Assembly: GCA_964591705.1 (NCBI GenBank)
Contig: CAZQCX010000024.1
Location: 1-21,807, forward strand
Direction of reading: 5' to 3'
DNA: 21,807 nucleotides
Origin: UBA11855 sp964591705
GTDB lineage: Archaea > Thermoproteota > Bathyarchaeia > Bathyarchaeales > Bathycorpusculaceae
A program made the translations under genes and the position numbers. The notes beneath the pieces are model-generated. The model saw only the letters and a list, made by a program, of their open reading frames with translations. It searched no databases and had not been told where the DNA came from. Below, piece after piece: positions 1 to 5,369 of the stretch (position 1 is its first letter; the number at the start of each line of letters is the position of its first letter).

Positions 1-105
1 ACACCCAATTCATTGACCATTAGAAACAAGTGAAACAACTATCAAGCTGAAGCCCGCATAAAATGGAGTTACGCGCCAATGAACTGCGCAGTGGGATGAA
101 GACCA

Positions 106-500
106 ATATCGCTTCAGATTTTACACTGCAGAGACACCTATCTGAACAAGAGCTTCAACACCTCCAACCTTGCAAGGGCTCTCCAGAGAAAAGAAGACCT
201 CAACCGCAATTTCTAGTCAGCAGTAGACTACGCAGTGAAAAACAAGCCCGACCTCTTCTTGCTAGCAGGAGACGTTTTTGATGATTCTTCCGACCAATGC
301 CTCCAGGGTTTTCCTAACCCAAGAGTTCAAGCGCCTCAACGACGCGAAAATCGCCGTCTTCATGATAGGCCGAAACCACGCCGTCCCAAGATTCGGCGTC
401 TCACCCTCGCTCGCGACAGATGTTCTGGGCTCAGCAGGAATATCGACAGTCTTCTCACGATCAGATGCAATCCAACCGAAGAAGATGAAAATCAGAAGAA
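106..500 (+). pseudogene. Decayed Mre11/SbcD-like metallophosphoesterase (N-terminal part)
   Basis: This is a remnant of a DNA-repair exonuclease of the Mre11/SbcD calcineurin-like phosphoesterase family. In one frame, 106-285 reads ILHCRDTYL, then SFNTSNLARALQRKEDLNRN, then a TAG stop at 214-216, then AVKNKPDLFLLAGDVFDD. The reading then moves to the frame used from 281 (PTNASRVFLTQEFKRLNDAK, then PRFGVSPSLATDVLGSAG). The frame change lies near 286-292. Family motifs are damaged: the first metal motif DxH reads D-T-Y, and GNHD reads R-N-H-A. The GDxFD motif is intact. Coding similarity fades after about 480 and the C-terminal half is missing. One nonsense codon, one frameshift and lost metal ligands together argue for a dead gene rather than a sequencing error. 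No start codon can be assigned; the gene may begin upstream. Confidence 0.7.
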
Positions 501-509
501 AGACAGCCT

Positions 510-893
510 ATGTCTCGGGCAACAGAATACTGCAACGTCGACCTGCTCCTCTTCAAAGACGACAAAATCAAAGCCATAGTGGAGATCGAAGAATCCAACG
601 TCAAGCCGACGCAGATAAGCGGGAAACTCCTCACGTCCGCCTTGAGCAAGTTCTACATTCACGAATCAAACGGAGACAAGCCTGTTGGGATGGCTGAGAA
701 CGTGCTGTTCATCTAGGTAGTGGACACGTCGAAGCTTGTGCGCGGCAAGACGGCGAAGCTTGCGCAATGGAAGGCCCTGGAGGAATCGATTAGCCGGATA
801 CTGCCGATCGAGGGCAGCAGGATAACGAGCTATAGGCTGCTGACGACAGATGATTTAGCCGAGCTGGGTGATGTTTTCAAGAACAGTATTTAG
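510..893 (+). pseudogene. Nuclease-like protein interrupted by in-frame TAG
   Basis: From ATG 510 the frame is open to TAG 714-716. It then continues in the same frame to TAG 891-893 with protein-like sequence (VVDTSKLVRGKTAKLAQW, then RITSYRLLTTDDLAELGD). The total would be about 127 residues. The segment VDLLLFKDDKIKAIVEIEES resembles the core of PD-(D/E)xK-type restriction-like nucleases (Asp, then E-x-E about 13-15 residues later), but the usual lysine is not evident, so nuclease function is only a guess. The upstream neighbour is also broken, so the TAG is most simply a nonsense mutation. Readthrough or pyrrolysine insertion cannot be excluded from sequence alone. The 3' end from 811 onward is duplicated at 2529. 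Confidence 0.55.
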
Positions 894-1083
894 CAGTTTT
901 TCTGCCGTTTAATCCAGTGTACCATTTCTTGCGTGACTGCGTTAAATTCTGAAAAGCTGACGTGGGAGAAGTAGTAGTGGACTCTGATTCCAACCCCACT
1001 ACTACAACAATTGCTAGTGGGCTGAGATGTGCCTTCTGATGATATAGTAAGCGAGCGCCTCTCTGGCCTGTTTCAGAGCTTGA
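811..1083 (+). repeat. Direct repeat copy A (gene tail, hairpin, opposing small ORF)
   Basis: About 270 bp that recur at 2529-2803 in the same orientation, roughly four-fifths identical by eye over the first 200 bp and weaker at the right end. Both copies contain the last ~27 codons of a plus-strand gene (RITSYRLLTTDDLAELGD here, RITGYRLLTTDDFAELGN in copy B), a shared stretch around TGCGTTAAATTC, a GTAGTAGTGG hairpin, and a minus-strand small ORF. The left boundary is sharp, at AGGGC(A/G)GCAGGATAACG. The copy spacing is about 1.72 kb. Confidence 0.85.
971..1005. terminator. Conserved hairpin between convergent gene tails, copy A
   Basis: GTAGTAGTGG at 971-980 pairs perfectly with CCACTACTAC at 996-1005 across a 15-nt loop. 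The same stem, one pair longer, occurs in copy B (2692-2726) with a different loop, so the stem is better conserved than the loop. It lies about 80 bp after the plus-strand stop and next to the stop of the minus-strand ORF, which fits a bidirectional terminator or an RNA structure. It has no U-tract, so the terminator label is tentative. Confidence 0.45.
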
Positions 1084-1103
1084 CGTGCTCCAGAAAACCT
1101 CAT
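1014..1103 (-). pseudogene. Short remnant ORF on the minus strand, repeat copy A
   Basis: A 29-residue minus-strand ORF begins at ATG 1103 and ends at TAG 1014-1016. Its sequence (ARQALKQAREALAYYIIRRH then ISAH) aligns with the minus-strand ORF in copy B (YKALQRTEEGFSRYFMRRYL then SVH). Similarity between copies in this frame suggests the tail of a once longer protein. A loose likeness to the helix after the Fic core (R..YY.AL) is noted but not relied on. GGAGG sits too close to the ATG to be a good ribosome site. Confidence 0.25.
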
Positions 1104-1119
1104 CCCTCCAAGACATCAG

Positions 1120-1156
1120 TGCATAAATGTTTATGCAGTAAACTTTATATGCAGTC
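1120..1156 (+). promoter_or_regulatory. Promoter and palindromic operator of the RHH cassette
   Basis: TGCATAAA at 1120-1127 and TTTATGCA at 1130-1137 form a perfect inverted repeat around a 2-nt centre. The half-site TTATGCAGT recurs as ATATGCAGT near 1147-1155. The stretch CTTTATAT (1143-1150) is a good archaeal TATA box about 35 nt before the TTG start at 1186. An operator overlapping the TATA region of a ribbon-helix-helix gene suggests autorepression, an inference from the usual behaviour of such proteins. Confidence 0.55.
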
Positions 1157-1185
1157 AAACCCACATTTGACTGCTGGGAAAGAAA

Positions 1186-1356
1186 TTGGGCCGATTGAAT
1201 CTAACAGTAAGGGACGAAGTCGAGGGCAAATTCAGGGAAGCCGTGTTCAAGAAACGAGGAATGAAAAAAGGCAATCTGACTCAGTCCATGGAAGAAGCCA
1301 TGCTGATGTGGATTGACTCCTCCAACAAAGACGAAGCAAAACTTCATAAGGGTTAA
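1186..1356 (+). CDS. Ribbon-helix-helix (CopG/Arc-type) DNA-binding protein
   Basis: A 56-residue protein from TTG 1186 to TAA 1354-1356. The sequence LNLTVRDEVEGKFREAVFKK followed by KKGNLTQSMEEAMLMWI has the ribbon-helix-helix plan: an N-terminal beta strand (LNLTV), helix A (DEVEGKFREAVFKKRG) and helix B (NLTQSMEEAMLMWIDSS). Such proteins bind DNA as dimers through paired strands and often repress their own operon. A perfect palindrome with a TATA box lies directly upstream. It heads a co-directional set with the DUF5678 gene (35 nt downstream) and the aspartic protease. The TTG start is chosen because it gives the family's usual short N-terminus before the strand and sits a sensible distance from the TATA box. 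Role as antitoxin-like repressor or plain regulator is open. Confidence 0.7.
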   Translation: MGRLNLTVRDEVEGKFREAVFKKRGMKKGNLTQSMEEAMLMWIDSSNKDEAKLHKG

Positions 1357-1391
1357 ACAATAGAAACGATCCCGAAAAAGGCGGAAAGAAC

Positions 1392-1598
1392 ATGAAGAAA
1401 AAGACCGACGACTTCAACTGCCTGCTATCAATGCCTGACCTAGGAAAATACGTGGGAAAATGGATAGCAATCGTAGATAACAAAATCGTGTCAACAGGAA
1501 CAGTCGGAAAACAAGTTTATGCAGAAGCAAAACAGAAACACCCGCAAAACAAGCCACTGCTAATGAAAGTACCCTCAGAAACCGCGATGCTGCTATAG
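1392..1598 (+). CDS. DUF5678-type small protein
   Basis: A 68-residue protein from ATG 1392. The core (GKYVGKWIAIVDNKIVSTG followed by QVYAEAKQKHPQNKPLLMKV) matches what I recall of DUF5678: a short beta-rich domain with a conserved W-(I/V)-A-(I/V) strand and a final P-L-x-x-K-V-P segment. These proteins are common in archaeal genomes and often stand before a retropepsin-like protease, as here (18 nt to the next start). No biochemical function is known to me. It has no membrane segment or signal peptide. Its position between a DNA-binding protein and a protease suggests it could be the protease's substrate, adaptor or inhibitor; this is inference only. Confidence 0.65.
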   Translation: MKKKTDDFNCLLSMPDLGKYVGKWIAIVDNKIVSTGTVGKQVYAEAKQKHPQNKPLLMKVPSETAMLL

Positions 1599-1615
1599 AC
1601 TGAGGTAACTAATCG

Positions 1616-2116
1616 TTGCCTGGGAAAAAGCTGTACAAAACCCCAGTAAAGTGCCGATACCTCGATTATCGCTTGCCAAACGGCCGCGTAATTTTTCTCC
1701 CACTCATCCACGTCGAAGTGGCATCAGACGCCCAAACCTTCGGCACAGTTGCTCTGCTAGACTCAGGCGCAACCATGACCTTTATCCCGTACGAAATTGC
1801 CGACATCCTAGGAGTAATACCCGAGCATCGAACGAACATCGGAGTTGAAACCGCAGGAGGAGCATGCGATTTCTTCCCGGTCACACTCAAGAGGCTGTCT
1901 CTAATAACGGGAGGAAACGTGTACTCCAACTTCAGCAACATTCACGTGCTCGTTCCATCCCCAGACAGAGACCTGCCATACGCAATACTGGGCAGGGACT
2001 ATGTATTCAAGAGGTTCCACGTAACTTTCAGAGAGAACATCCGAAAATACGAAATGCAGCACCACAAACACGCAAAGCATAGCCAATCTGATTCAAATCT
2101 CAGCTCATCAAGCTGA
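1616..2116 (+). CDS. Retropepsin-like aspartic protease
   Basis: A 166-residue protein from TTG 1616, with a GAGGT ribosome site at 1602-1606. The catalytic motif ALLDSGATMTFIP (residues 47-58) is the D-S/T-G-A signature of retroviral-type (clan AA) aspartic proteases. The second hallmark, AILGRD at 123-128 followed by the FKRFHVTF strand, forms the psi-loop and C-terminal strand of this fold. Only one catalytic Asp-Ser-Gly is present, so the enzyme should act as a homodimer. The tail after residue 145 is His/Lys/Ser-rich and probably disordered. There is no signal peptide, so it is likely cytoplasmic. It follows the DUF5678 gene closely and is probably co-transcribed with it and the RHH gene. 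The natural substrate is unknown. Confidence 0.8.
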   Translation: MPGKKLYKTPVKCRYLDYRLPNGRVIFLPLIHVEVASDAQTFGTVALLDSGATMTFIPYEIADILGVIPEHRTNIGVETAGGACDFFPVTLKRLSLITGGNVYSNFSNIHVLVPSPDRDLPYAILGRDYVFKRFHVTFRENIRKYEMQHHKHAKHSQSDSNLSSSS

Positions 2117-2218
2117 CATCTTTCGCTCAAACAGGTCTTTTCAGAAAAGAAGAGAGTCTTGCCTATGGTCTCTCCGCTACAATCGCAACCGGGTCGCAGC
2201 CGCTCGGTCGTCAGGCTT

Positions 2219-2461
2219 TCATGAAAACCTGCGGGCACAAACCCGGCAATAATAGCGCTGTGTGTCTCCATTCCTGGTGTGGAGTATTCCGCCTTTGCTG
2301 TATTGTTCGCTGCCGCATTCAGGGCACCTCAAAGCTTTATCTTCCGTTTTATCTCCCTCCTTGTCTTGTTTCGCCCAAAGCCGCTCTTCCAGAAAAAAGG
2401 GGAAGGTGCGGGTGTGTCCTCTTCGTTTTCGCGCATTCAACTCCAACCACGCTGTAAACAA
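2219..2461 (-). pseudogene. Truncated zinc-ribbon N-terminus of a tyrosine-type integrase
   Basis: On the minus strand, an 80-residue reading frame ends with CPECGSEQYSKGG, then NGDTQRYYCRVCARRFS, then TGA. A CPxC...CRxC zinc ribbon ending in Y-R/A-x-R-F-S, with an N-G-D-x-Q-R-Y strand between, is the N-terminal module I associate with archaeal site-specific integrases; some DDE transposases carry a related ribbon. The recombinase core that should follow is absent: after the stop, no frame on the minus strand shows it. The start is uncertain because the first 40 residues are not recognisable. The remnant lies 70 bp from repeat copy B, which makes a mobile-element origin for the island plausible. 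Confidence 0.5.
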
Positions 2462-2528
2462 GGCAGAGGGTTTGTTCTCAACCCATTTTTCGAGCCCCGC
2501 GCTGATGACTATTCAGAGTTCACACGAT

Positions 2529-2803
2529 AGGGCGGCAGGATAACGGGCTATCGACTGCTGACAACAGACGATTTTGCTGAGCTTGGCAATGTCATCACAA
2601 ACCGTCTGTAGCAGTTATTTCTGCTGTTTAACCCAGTGTGCCATTTCTTGGGTAACTGCGTTAAATTCCTGAAAAGCTGGCTTTGAGAGAAGTAGTAGTG
2701 GGCTCTGATTTCACTCCCACTACTACAACAGTCTCTTATGGACTGACAGGTATCTTCTCATGAAATACCTGCTGAAGCCCTCTTCGGTTCTCTGCAAAGC
2801 CTT
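2529..2803 (+). repeat. Direct repeat copy B
   Basis: Second copy of the 811-1083 block. It begins exactly at AGGGCGGCAGGATAACG. The gene-tail frame here reads RITGYRLLTTDDFAELGN and ends at TAG 2609-2611, but nothing upstream of 2529 matches the nuclease-like gene; instead the frame is closed by TAG 2528-2530. This copy is therefore an orphan 3' end. It lies between the integrase remnant and the toxin-antitoxin promoter. The stretch 2462-2910 holds no other convincing gene. Confidence 0.85.
2692..2726. terminator. Conserved hairpin, copy B
   Basis: GTAGTAGTGGG at 2692-2702 pairs perfectly with CCCACTACTAC at 2716-2726 across a 13-nt loop. It corresponds to the 971-1005 hairpin of copy A, with one additional G-C pair. 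Stem conservation against loop divergence suggests function as RNA or DNA structure. There is no U-tract, so termination is only the simplest guess. Confidence 0.45.
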
Positions 2804-2842
2804 GTAGTAAGATTGTCTTTTTCGGTATTCGACTATGATCAT
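2723..2842 (-). pseudogene. Small minus-strand ORF, repeat copy B
   Basis: A 39-residue minus-strand ORF from ATG 2842 to TAG 2723-2725, with GGGAG ten bases before the start. Its sequence (VEYRKRQSYYKALQRTEEGF then SRYFMRRYLSVHKRLL) is the counterpart of the shorter ORF in copy A. It resembles the C-terminal tail of a larger protein; the R..YYKAL element is weakly reminiscent of Fic-family tails. It may be a remnant or a real small basic protein. Confidence 0.3.
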
Positions 2843-2910
2843 GGGGTATTTTCTCCCATTTCATCGACCACATGACTCATATTCCAAGAGCAAGCTTCTC
2901 TTATGTTACG

Positions 2911-2956
2911 TTTATATACTTTGAATTAATATGGTATTAATGTGGAGTTAATATGG
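2911..2956 (+). promoter_or_regulatory. Toxin-antitoxin promoter with three phased operator repeats
   Basis: TTTATATACT at 2911-2920 is a strong archaeal TATA box, predicting transcription start near 2938-2942. Three copies of TTAATRTGG follow at 2926-2934, 2937-2945 and 2948-2956, spaced exactly 11 nt, one helical turn. The third overlaps the antitoxin ATG at 2953. GGAG at 2944-2947 is the ribosome site. The array spans the expected start site and is a likely operator for autoregulation by the antitoxin or toxin-antitoxin complex. Confidence 0.65.
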
Positions 2957-3186
2957 TGAAGGCGATAATCGACATTGACGACCGAACAAACAGAATCCTC
3001 AACATAGTCAAAGCCAAGCACGGCCTAAAAGACAAGAGCCAAGCGATAAACCTAATGGCGCAACAGTATGAGGTATGGGTAATGGAGCCTGAACTACGAC
3101 CAGAGTTCATAGATAGCTTGAAAGCCTCCGAAAGCGAAAGAACTGTACAAGTCAAGGATTTTGCAAAACGATACTCTTCAGAGTGA
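2953..3186 (+). CDS. DUF2683-type antitoxin of a RelBE-like pair
   Basis: A 77-residue protein from ATG 2953, preceded by GGAG with a 5-nt gap. The N-terminus VKAIIDIDDRTNRILNIVKA followed by KHGLKDKSQAINLMAQQYE is a ribbon-helix-helix-like DNA-binding domain of the DUF2683 type common in archaea. The second half (MEPELRPEFIDSLKASESER) is the pattern of the antitoxin tail that wraps the toxin. It should neutralise the RelE-type toxin encoded 4 nt downstream and repress the operon through the phased repeats. Both genes are intact, so the pair is probably active. The family assignment is from memory of the consensus; the arrangement is typical. Confidence 0.8.
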   Translation: MVKAIIDIDDRTNRILNIVKAKHGLKDKSQAINLMAQQYEVWVMEPELRPEFIDSLKASESERTVQVKDFAKRYSSE

Positions 3187-3190
3187 TTGC

Positions 3191-3451
3191 TTGTATTCTC
3201 TGGAAGTCGTCGAGACAGTAGATAAAACATTCAAGAAACTGCAAAAGAAGGACCGCGCCCAGTTTGATGCCGCAGCAAAGAAAGTCAACGAGATACTGGA
3301 AAATCCTCAGCAATTCAAGCCTCTGAAAAATCCCATGCAACACATGCGGCGGGTTCACATAGGCTCTTTTGTGCTTGTCTACGATATGGACGAGGCACGG
3401 AAAGTAGTAACTTTAAGAAGATATGAACATCATGACCGCGTCTATAAGTGA
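3191..3451 (+). CDS. RelE/ParE-type toxin
   Basis: An 86-residue protein from TTG 3191. The sequence VVETVDKTFKKLQKKDRAQF followed by DAAAKKVNEILENPQQFKPL has the two-helix N-terminus of the RelE/ParE fold. MRRVHIGSFVLVYDMDEARK followed by VVTLRRYEHHDRVY is the beta-sheet part, with the R-x-G-x-(F/Y)-V-(L/V)-x-Y-D strand and a terminal H-H-D-R-V-Y. RelE toxins cleave mRNA on the ribosome, using basic residues (Arg, His) like those near the C-terminus here. TTG 3191 lies 4 nt after the antitoxin stop; an upstream in-frame TTG at 3161 would add ten non-conserved residues and overlap the antitoxin gene. Regulation is presumably with the antitoxin. Confidence 0.8.
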   Translation: MYSLEVVETVDKTFKKLQKKDRAQFDAAAKKVNEILENPQQFKPLKNPMQHMRRVHIGSFVLVYDMDEARKVVTLRRYEHHDRVYK

Positions 3452-3476
3452 ACTCTAGATTCTCGCGCGTGCGAGC

Positions 3477-3638
3477 TTGGCTAGAAACGTCAAAACTTTG
3501 AGGGAGCAGAAAGCCAAGATCGAGAATAATTTGCGTGGTCGCCTATCGGTTCTGGTCTCGAAGCGTTTGAAAGAATTAAAAAGTATCTCCTTTTCGCCGG
3601 AAATGAAGAAACAAGCGAAAAAGAAGGTTGGCAATTGA
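3477..3638 (+). CDS. Small basic ORF, unknown
   Basis: A possible 53-residue protein from TTG 3477 to TGA 3636-3638, very rich in lysine and arginine (LARNVKTLREQKAKIENNL, then VLVSKRLKELK, then MKKQAKKKVGN). Composition and amphipathic heptads look protein-like, but there is no ribosome site, no promoter and no recognised family. It may be a remnant of a larger gene. Confidence 0.2.
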   Translation: MARNVKTLREQKAKIENNLRGRLSVLVSKRLKELKSISFSPEMKKQAKKKVGN

Positions 3639-3682
3639 TGCCGTTACGCGTGGTTAGAAACAAAATTAAGGAGCCATAGACT

Positions 3683-3907
3683 GTGTTGTCAGCTGGCAAA
3701 GTCACCCTCGAGTGCCCCAATTGCCACTGGATTTTTGAGGCATCTGCGCCGGACAAGCAGCATTCAACTGCTTCTCTTGAAGAGCCACAAGAGAGCAAAG
3801 CAGCAAGAGACATACTCAAAGAAAACCGTGTTTGCAGAAACCCACGATGCAAGAAGGCATTTATCGTGTACTGGTTTGAACTTCTGCATCTTTCGCAAAG
3901 AATGTAA
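3683..3907 (+). CDS. Small zinc-ribbon protein
   Basis: A 74-residue protein from GTG 3683, with AAGGAG at 3668-3673 as ribosome site. Two cysteine knuckles are visible: CPNC near residue 11 (VTLECPNCHWIFEA) and CRNPRC near residue 52 (VCRNPRCKKAFIVYWFEL). The spacer of about 35 residues is polar and low in hydrophobics. The layout fits a treble or ribbon zinc-binding module such as those of small archaeal transcription- or translation-associated proteins. No enzymatic domain is present and the function is unknown. The next gene remnant starts 15 nt downstream and is a damaged DNA-binding protein, so the two may once have been co-transcribed. Confidence 0.5.
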   Translation: MLSAGKVTLECPNCHWIFEASAPDKQHSTASLEEPQESKAARDILKENRVCRNPRCKKAFIVYWFELLHLSQRM

Positions 3908-3921
3908 AGCAAGTGTTGCGT

Positions 3922-4287
3922 ATGAATCCGAAAAAGAAGGTGCAGAATGTGAAGAGAACCAGCATCGAGACAGTATTTGATACCTTAAGGTTTTGCGACA
4001 AACCACAGTCTTCCGTAGAAACAATGCACAATACAAACCTAAGTCATGCGACTCTCACGACCTATGTGAGCCACTTCCATATTTCGCTCACTCGGTCAAA
4101 ACTCACGAAGATACGTTGCAACTGGGAAAGGAAACCGGTTTGCCACATCCTTGGAGAACTTGAAGATGCTTTGGAACTGCGATCTGCCCCCTCGGATGAC
4201 AACACTAACAATATGGTCCCTCAGGAAAATGATAATAAACCAAATAAGACTACTTCCTTTGAGGATGGTTATGAGCAGCAAGAGTAA
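3922..4287 (+). pseudogene. Frameshifted winged-helix (HTH_45-like) protein
   Basis: From ATG 3922 (or GTG 3913), RTSIETVFDTLRFC and NTNLSHATLTTYVSHF match the first half of the archaeal winged-helix domain that usually reads R-x-x-I-x-x-I-x-D-I-L, then Y-x-x-N-L-S-Y-x-x-L-x-x-Y-L. After about 4075 this frame loses the pattern. The other half, RRYVATGKGNRFATSLENLK, equivalent to the usual Y-x-x-T-x-K-G-x-x-F-L wing and last helix, lies in the +1 frame and runs to about 4180. A single frameshift therefore splits the domain. The original frame stays open to TAA 4285-4287 with unremarkable sequence and overlaps the start of the next gene. Either a real pseudogene or an assembly indel. Confidence 0.55.
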
Positions 4288-4567
4288 CCGCGCCTACGTG
4301 CTGGTTGTGATTCAACCCGGCAAGGAGCAGGAGTTCGCAAATGAGATTGTGTCAAAAGGAATGATTATAGACTCTAAGGTTGAAAAGATGGATTTTGTCC
4401 ATGGTTCTTTCGACTTCATCATTATACTCAGTGGAACTAGGGATGACATAGACCGCAGAATCCTCGAAATGAGGAAGTTGCCGTACGTTCGAAGGACAGA
4501 AACATTGATTCCTTTCGAAATGCTCAATTGGGACGATACGTCTACTGCATTAGGAAAATCTCTCTAA
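4271..4567 (+). CDS. Stand-alone Lrp/AsnC-type ligand-binding (RAM) domain protein
   Basis: A 98-residue protein from ATG 4271, with GAGG at 4261-4264. It consists of one RAM domain: NRAYVLVVIQPGKEQEFANE (first strand and helix), KVEKMDFVHGSFDFIIILSG (central strands with the conserved G-x-x-D/F turn), DDIDRRILEMRKLPYVRRTE (helix 2) and the final strand TLIPFEM. The winged helix of full-length Lrp is missing, so it cannot bind DNA alone. Stand-alone RAM domains are known to oligomerise and bind amino acids, and may act as co-regulators. It lies about 800 bp before the tryptophan operon in the same direction; a link to amino-acid sensing is attractive but unproven. Confidence 0.75.
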   Translation: MSSKSNRAYVLVVIQPGKEQEFANEIVSKGMIIDSKVEKMDFVHGSFDFIIILSGTRDDIDRRILEMRKLPYVRRTETLIPFEMLNWDDTSTALGKSL

Positions 4568-5288
4568 GAGAACGAGATACTGCGTGTGATCTGACGGCTA
4601 ATCGAGGACAGCAACTTTCGCGGTCAGGTTATCCCGTCGCCGTCTCTGTTGTTCTATTTTCCAGTTGTTGCGATGTGGGAGATATCGGTATGGGGAAATG
4701 GTTTCCAGTTTCCTCACTACAGGCAGCTTATAGGTGGTTTTTGAAAGGGCGCAAGTCTAAACTGGAAGGTCGCACGCCAAGGTGCTTCTAGAAGAAGTGC
4801 CCTCAAACTATTTCCTATTGATCCTCCGCCGTCTGACCGCCCACCTCGACTATGCTTGCTGCCAAAAATGGGTACGGCAACACCCAACAAGATCAGGAGA
4901 ACAATTGCCCACAGCGGCAGACTGTAATAATCGAAGTACCACCAACAACCAGAGCCAGAATCGAAGGCAAATTCAAAATAGCAATAACATCCAACCGAAG
5001 CGGAAAGTACAATTAGCCAGGAGGATTTCACTGCCAAATGCCACAACAGCATCGTACTAAACTTGACCGTTGTTCCCCTTCTTCAGCTGAGGAACAAGAA
5101 AATCCTTTGCAAAACGATTTCGATTCCAAGTCAGTAATGTCACCCTCCAAACCGTAACTCACCTAGATTCTCCGTCTTTGCTCTTTGAGTGCAACTAAAA
5201 CAAGAACGCCGGTGTTTTTTGATTGCTTGCCGATCCCTGTCTGCGAGGTTGTGGGAGTCTGCAATTCGACGTGTCTAGGCAGATGTGA
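4568..5288. other. Intergenic region, no convincing gene
   Basis: About 720 bp between the RAM-domain gene and the trp promoter. The longest reading is a 111-codon minus-strand frame (4717-5052) with a hydrophobic run LPLWAIVLLILLGVAVPIFG. Competing frames over the same DNA also look partly protein-like (minus NRNRFAKDFLVPQLKKGNNG around 5060-5130; plus IIEVPPTTRARIEGKFKIAI around 4930-4990). No frame has a clear ribosome site or family. It may be decayed coding sequence, perhaps of a membrane-anchored protein. Confidence 0.35.
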
Positions 5289-5356
5289 CGTACATTTTTG
5301 TACTGGAAAGCCTTTAATAGAGCGTCAGCGTATGCTTTCGAACTATAAGGTGTACG
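5289..5356 (+). promoter_or_regulatory. Probable trp operon promoter with TGTACA-like boxes
   Basis: An inverted repeat GTACA-TTTT-TGTAC lies at 5290-5303, just before a TATA-like CCTTTAATAG (5311-5320); transcription would start near 5340. Each arm differs by one base from TGTACA (CGTACA 5289-5294, TGTACT 5299-5304), and a third near-match TGTACG is at 5351-5356. TGTACA is the TRP-box consensus bound by TrpY in Methanothermobacter, as I recall. Tryptophan-responsive repression here is therefore plausible. No trpY gene is recognised in this window. Confidence 0.45.
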
Positions 5357-5369
5357 TTTGAAATGAGGC

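Noticed and set aside
1021..1060. C/D-box small RNA (CTGATGAT and CTGA near 1022-1042)
   Set aside because: The C box lacks the purine at its first position and the box order and spacing do not fit.
2221..2543. Several overlapping plus-strand frames of 78-93 codons
   Set aside because: All lie opposite the zinc-ribbon integrase remnant and show no family features; cysteine and proline runs reflect the complementary strand.
4717..5052. 111-codon minus-strand frame with a membrane-like segment
   Set aside because: No ribosome site or family, and other frames over the same DNA look equally protein-like; kept only as a note in the intergenic entry.
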